Program-made: the position numbers and the translations under genes
Shown here: positions 61,601 through 64,000 of the stretch, in pieces
How the letters are laid out: every line of letters starts with the position of its first letter
Numbering within the stretch: the first letter of the stretch is position 1
Origin: Glandiceps talaboti
Taxonomy: Eukaryota > Hemichordata > Enteropneusta > Spengelidae
NCBI RefSeq assembly: GCF_964340395.1
Contig: NC_135553.1
Location: 18,343,501-18,407,500, forward strand
Direction: 5' to 3'
DNA length: 64,000 nt
The notes under the pieces: model-generated
The model's input: only the letters and a program-made list of their open reading frames with translations
Database searches by the model: none
What the model was told of the DNA's origin: nothing

Positions 61601-64000
61601 GTATATGACAGTGTAAATGAATCTTGGAAATGCGTCAATGGAAATATTTTTGCTAGAGATTTAGTTTGATTTAGTTTGAATTTTCAAAGAATTAAACTTA
61701 TTCAAGTGTTGCGCAAATGAGGACCACATGGAATGTTTAGAATGGACACTGGATTTCTGCAAACGTGTACATCTGTGTCATGTGTGACATGTCACAGCTT
61801 TTTCTTAGCTGTGCATTTGTCAGTTTGTTCAAGTGTGATGCAAAGGTGACAGAAGCGTTTGCTGTCACTTTGCTAAATGTGAAGTTAAATAGTTTTTCAT
61901 TTTGTGAGACTCGGTGTAAATTTTGACCTAAATTTAACAGCTGGTCAATCAAATTGTAAAACTCATGTCATATCTGTGGAGATACATTGTTTGAAACCGA
62001 CTTTTTCCTTACAGGTACACTCTCGTGTATGCACACACTTCTAAGTGAGGCTGTTTGATTTTAAGAACTGTCGGGGAAACAGTCATGTATTAATATAAGT
62101 CATTTTGGTGTTTATTGATGGTGTTTATTGATTTTGGTGTTTATTCTATATTATACTATTATAGTAACTGTTTTCAAAATGAAGCATTACAATACCATTA
62201 CAGCCTAGGAAGTTAACTCTTTCAACAAGATTTTGTAGGATCAATTTGCTCTTAAATTTTAAATTTTGGGAGGAAAATGTTGTTAAAATTTAAAACTTAG
62301 GAGCAAAGTTAAATAATATATATCAAACTTTAATTCTTATCAGCATTCATTGTGACAAATACCATTATTTATCTGTTGAATACAAATAATCATCAATTTT
62401 GTTAAATGACAATGTTCATATTAATGCAAATAAAATGATTCCTTGTCATGAAAATAGTCAATATGCAAGTGGGCTTCAAAATTTGTCTGTCAAATGCAGC
62501 TAAAGTTGAAATTTCACTTGCTGAATGCAGCCGGTATTTACAGAAATTCACCTGCATTGGACCATTTATCACCTGCAAATGCCAGTAATTACTGGCAACT
62601 TCCTAGGCTGCATTAGGAAGTTTCCTCTATGTAAGAATATAAAAGTAGTGTTTATAATACTATGTTTATTTTTTTTTATTACTCCGCAGAGTCCAAAAAA
62701 GGACAAGGTAGAATCCTTTCAGAATCAGCTGGTGGTTTTGTTGCTGTTGGGAAATCTATTCTAGATGCCACTATTCAGCAGCTATTCGATGGATCAATAC
62801 AAGTTTGTGACCTTATACTAGTGCTTGCCAACCGTGCCCAATTCATTGAGTTGCATAAAGCTGCATATGGGGAACCTTCTAAGGAAACAGAGAAGAGCAA
62901 AACAAAAGAAAAGGAGACATCGTGCCAAAACGTCATCAAGATGCTTGATAGGAGAAAGAAAGAAACGGATGCCTTTGAAGAAGAAAGAACTGCTGTCAGT
63001 TCTTTTATAGGAATCTGTACTACTATTCAGCCAGGTTAGAACTGTCGATGATAATTTTTTGAAGACATAATCGTCAATTTCTCTTTATAGGGGACTTCAA
63101 ACATGTAGTTGCTTTACTTGAAAATTGAATTCATCAGCCAAGCCAAATTATCAAATTGCATGTGTTAGAAGTACCAGTTTGGCATGGTTTCAAAACTGGA
63201 AATGGAAACAAAATTAAGTTTACTCCAAATTTTATTTACTAGTCAATCCAAAGCATGATATGTTATGGACTTGTTTGTCCTGAATAATTTGGATTAGAGT
63301 TCAAGTTGTCAAGGGTGTTAAAAAGACATGCTGTTTGTTATGTTCTATCCATGATTGCATCTTACGTACGGTTACTTTTAAAGGTGAGAATCTTTGGCCA
63401 GTCATTGCTCACTCATACCTCCATGGACCAATTTTATTCATAGAATTTAATTACTAAGCTATAAGATAGTCTGTCTGTTGGAGCATCAAAATAGAATAAA
63501 ATTATTTTTCACAGATATAGTTGCGACCATGTATGATTGGTTCCTGGAATGCTTTGTGCTAACAAAATGGCTTATAAGATACAGTCACTAATGACACACA
63601 GTAAATTGCTTGATAACTATAAGCATAGGATCAAGTAGAGTTGAATATAATTTTGGGTTAAGTTTGAGTATCTTTGAGCCATGAATTTAATCATGTTTTA
63701 CAAGTAAATTCATTGTGTTTTCAGAGAGTGACAATACATTTTTGTTTGCTTTTTTTTTTTTGCAGTGGAAACTAAAGATCTTCAAGACAAAGTTGAAACT
63801 GACGTGAAAGCTCTTCAATTGAACATGCTGTGTAACCCAATTACTCTAGACAATGATCACACCACACCTGATATCAATTTCTTCCACTTGTCAAAACAAG
63901 TGAAAGATGTTCTTCAACCCGTTCGTAGTGTTCATACAAGTTTACTTTTCCAAGATCTATGGTTTGCAAGAGCTCGAGGGTTTCGTCGAGATAAAGTAAA
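42991..64000 (+). CDS. RNF213: RNF213-like giant E3 ubiquitin ligase, copy A (5' part, 16 exons, truncated by right edge)
   Basis: Exons: 42991-43114, 45127-47762, 48425-48504, 49403-49630, 50055-50248, 50703-50989, 51327-51592, 52360-52566, 54926-55136, 55769-55848, 58098-58485, 59273-59371, 60195-60311, 61333-61531, 62690-63034 and 63766-64000 (cut by the edge). They join in one frame of about 1898 codons with GT-AG borders and no internal stop. Order of parts: zinc ribbon (1-42), Q-rich and acidic linker with a two-finger zinc module (43-920), Lys patch (about 940-960), CBM20-like region (about 965-1095) and helical stalk. Exon phases match copy B throughout. Unlike copy B, it has the zinc module in exon 2 and a shorter exon 8. 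The AAA and RING parts would lie beyond 64000. Confidence 0.92.
44560..44880 (+). repeat. Intron 1 of copy A: TGACCTTGA-rich dispersed repeat
   Basis: Units with GACCTTTGACCTTGACAAAC and TTTCAAGGTGA. Same family and same transcriptional sense as in intron 1 of copy B (22340-22960). Confidence 0.55.
45043..45057. repeat. Poly-G run near copy A exon 2
   Basis: G homopolymer about 70 bp upstream of the exon 2 acceptor. Confidence 0.9.
45127..47762 (+). CDS. RNF213: RNF213-like copy A exon 2: Q-rich linker, acidic tract and ZC3H7/HELZ2-like zinc module
   Basis: A 2636-bp exon (residues 43-920). It starts at AAAG|GC, which restores the codon split from exon 1, and ends TTG|GTGAGT. The first 600 residues are Gln/Pro/Ser-rich with a 16-Gln pure CAA run at 46860-46907. 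An Asp/Ser/Glu tract ([20 protein letters not shown]) is at about 46590-46650. Residues 670-783 form a Cys/His module described separately. The remainder is Glu/Lys-rich and probably disordered. Confidence 0.92.
47010..47352 (+). other. Paired zinc-finger module inside copy A exon 2
   Basis: Protein domain, residues about 670-783. Finger 1 is C680-x2-C683-x18-H702-x4-C707. A linker with [12 protein letters not shown] follows. Finger 2 is C739-x8-C748-x5-C754-x5-H760, followed by EEYYVW. The order LVCxxCxVKTG, Y, CKK-IL, W-IR-P-K, then a CCCH-like finger and EExxVW is that of the repeated finger units of ZC3H7A/B and HELZ2, recalled without a search. The fourth ligand of finger 2 lies two residues later than in a canonical CCCH. 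RNA or protein binding is possible. Confidence 0.75.
48425..48504 (+). CDS. RNF213: RNF213-like copy A exon 3: lysine-rich linker
   Basis: 80 bp ending in a run of lysines (RHGGKKKKK) that continues into exon 4. Phase 0 in and 2 out. Confidence 0.85.
48890..49242. mobile_element. MITE family M2, copy 2
   Basis: AAAGGGGAATGCCACTCACA mirrored by TGGAGTGGTGTTCCCCTTTA; the interior has CTCATGAATATG and AAATGACTCTC as in 18671-19120. In copy A intron 3. Confidence 0.8.
49403..49630 (+). CDS. RNF213: RNF213-like copy A exon 4: Lys patch and start of CBM20-like region
   Basis: 228 bp. [10 protein letters not shown] completes the basic patch, then [12 protein letters not shown] opens the CBM20-like fold (copy B: KKMKVIFHVLMS). 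Donor GTATGT, phase 2. Confidence 0.88.
50055..50248 (+). CDS. RNF213: RNF213-like copy A exon 5: CBM20-like core
   Basis: 194 bp, the same length as in copy B. Contains [18 protein letters not shown]. Of two possible donors, GTAGGT at 50249 keeps phase 1 and gives DGVWNRYDD across the junction. Confidence 0.92.
50703..50989 (+). CDS. RNF213: RNF213-like copy A exon 6
   Basis: 287 bp encoding [10 protein letters not shown] and PKWEGFYHG. The acceptor TCTTAG was chosen over one 20 bp upstream because it restores the frame. Phase 0 out. Confidence 0.9.
51327..51592 (+). CDS. RNF213: RNF213-like copy A exon 7
   Basis: 266 bp, identical in length and phases to copy B exon 7. Contains [11 protein letters not shown] and HHFPTKEER. 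Confidence 0.92.
51800..52015. repeat. GATAT/TGATG-type simple repeat
   Basis: Irregular short tandem units (ATGATATG, GTGATGTGAT) with two (TA)n runs, in copy A intron 7. Confidence 0.93.
52360..52566 (+). CDS. RNF213: RNF213-like copy A exon 8 (short form)
   Basis: 207 bp with [15 protein letters not shown] and [12 protein letters not shown], matching copy B (CIPVLHFLKEESKPF and WWGVESLKIDAF). It stops 41 codons earlier than copy B but in the same phase. Confidence 0.9.
54189..54366. repeat. 178-bp palindromic element, 57-bp arms
   Basis: 54189-54245 (AACCCCATGGCCTCGCAATG ...) is the reverse complement of 54310-54366 with one or two mismatches. The loop has further partial symmetry. In copy A intron 8. 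Confidence 0.9.
54926..55136 (+). CDS. RNF213: RNF213-like copy A exon 9
   Basis: 211 bp. The acceptor is either TTTCAG (54925) or the overlapping CAGTAG (54928), which would differ by one residue. Encodes [15 protein letters not shown]. Phase 0 out at GTATTT. Confidence 0.87.
55357..55384. repeat. Poly-C / poly-A run
   Basis: About 20 C followed by A in copy A intron 9. Confidence 0.9.
55769..55848 (+). CDS. RNF213: RNF213-like copy A exon 10 (micro-exon)
   Basis: 80 bp: [20 protein letters not shown] and a few more residues. Found by its TATCAG acceptor, GTGAGT donor and fit of phases between exons 9 and 11. Confidence 0.85.
56190..56935. repeat. Element with similar GC-rich ends in copy A intron 10
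   Basis: Both ends carry GCGCTTGTCAC(C/G)AGAACA and ATGCTGCTGACAAGCG (56198-56238 and 56884-56922). CpG-richer than its surroundings, no coding frame recognised. The 2.2 kb intron holds nothing else identifiable. Confidence 0.6.
58098..58485 (+). CDS. RNF213: RNF213-like copy A exon 11
   Basis: 388 bp. Helical, then [11 protein letters not shown] and a Tyr/Ser-rich stretch before YYHDELK|GTAAGG. Acceptor CATTCCAG. A CTGT microsatellite begins about 45 bp after its donor. Confidence 0.9.
58530..58640. repeat. (CTGT)n / (CTGC)n microsatellite
   Basis: Tetranucleotide run just inside copy A intron 11. Confidence 0.95.
59273..59371 (+). CDS. RNF213: RNF213-like copy A exon 12
   Basis: 99 bp, the same length as in copy [21 protein letters not shown] and on to NRVQR. 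No ATG-led frame of useful length; identified by homology and splice sites (GATAG acceptor, GTAAGT donor). Confidence 0.87.
59587..59845 (+). pseudogene. RBM22: RBM22 processed-pseudogene fragment
   Basis: One frame reads [20 protein letters not shown] (59602-59661), then [16 protein letters not shown] and [12 protein letters not shown]. After a one-base deletion near 59768 the frame continues [20 protein letters not shown]. This is the N-terminal zinc region of the spliceosomal protein RBM22 without introns, truncated at both ends, with a frameshift and a Cys-to-Gly change. It lies in copy A intron 12 in the sense orientation. Not expected to encode protein. Confidence 0.85.
60195..60311 (+). 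CDS. RNF213: RNF213-like copy A exon 13
   Basis: 117 bp, the same length as in copy [19 protein letters not shown] and [12 protein letters not shown]. Acceptor TTCACAG, donor GTTGGT. Confidence 0.9.
60548..61048. repeat. Dispersed repeats in copy A intron 13 (incl. M3 copy 2)
   Basis: 60548-60615 matches 12360-12430 inverted (AAGTATGCCAGGA block). 60768-61048 matches 15361-15650 in the same plus-strand orientation. Confidence 0.75.
61333..61531 (+). CDS. RNF213: RNF213-like copy A exon 14
   Basis: 199 bp, the same length as in copy [17 protein letters not shown] and [18 protein letters not shown]. Donor GTAGGA, phase 1. Confidence 0.93.
62690..63034 (+). CDS. RNF213: RNF213-like copy A exon 15
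   Basis: 345 bp: [20 protein letters not shown] and [16 protein letters not shown], then a Lys/Glu-rich insert and [19 protein letters not shown]. Donor GTTAGA, phase 1. Confidence 0.93.
63766..64000 (+). CDS. RNF213: RNF213-like copy A exon 16 (partial, window edge)
   Basis: At least 235 bp after a poly-T TTGCAG acceptor. Encodes [20 protein letters not shown] and [13 protein letters not shown], the start of the stalk exon (copy B exon 16: FFKLPREVKMIL, VLFQKHWKERG). It is open to the window edge. Confidence 0.93.

Overview
This is an AT-rich, repeat-laden animal nuclear window. Coding exons are short and split by GT-AG introns. There are long simple-sequence tracts, many inverted-repeat MITE-like elements, tRNA-derived SINEs and a broken Penelope-type fragment. 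The coding content (RNF213-like genes and COQ7) and the repeats suggest a marine invertebrate such as a hemichordate, lancelet or lophotrochozoan. I cannot settle the phylum from this window.

Layout. Positions 785-23820 (minus strand) carry the 5' half of an RNF213-like gene, here copy B: 18 exons, about 1713 codons, running off the left edge. Positions 42991-64000 (plus strand) carry the 5' part of a second RNF213-like gene, copy A: 16 exons, about 1898 codons, running off the right edge. The two copies are divergent, with start codons about 19.2 kb apart. Their exon order and intron phases match throughout, and five exons have identical lengths. Between them lies a complete five-exon COQ7 gene (31403-34545, plus strand, 212 codons). 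The rest of the intergenic space is repeats: a near-perfect 231-bp palindrome, a 151-bp tandem array, a SINE, a pentanucleotide array, several terminal-inverted-repeat elements and CpG-richer patches that may be promoters.

Function. RNF213 (mysterin) is a giant AAA-type E3 ubiquitin ligase, interferon-inducible in vertebrates and active in antimicrobial ubiquitylation and lipid-droplet control. Only the N-terminal zinc ribbon, low-complexity region, CBM20-like region and stalk are in this window. The AAA modules, RING and C-terminal domains would lie outside. COQ7 is the mitochondrial di-iron hydroxylase of ubiquinone synthesis, and I see no functional link to its neighbours.

Most notable observations. 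Copy A, but not copy B, carries inside its long glutamine-rich exon 2 a zinc-finger module resembling the paired fingers of ZC3H7/HELZ2-type proteins. Copy B carries, just downstream of exon 14, a decayed tandem array made from that exon's own 3' end and splice donor. Intron 12 of copy A contains a frameshifted, intronless RBM22 fragment.
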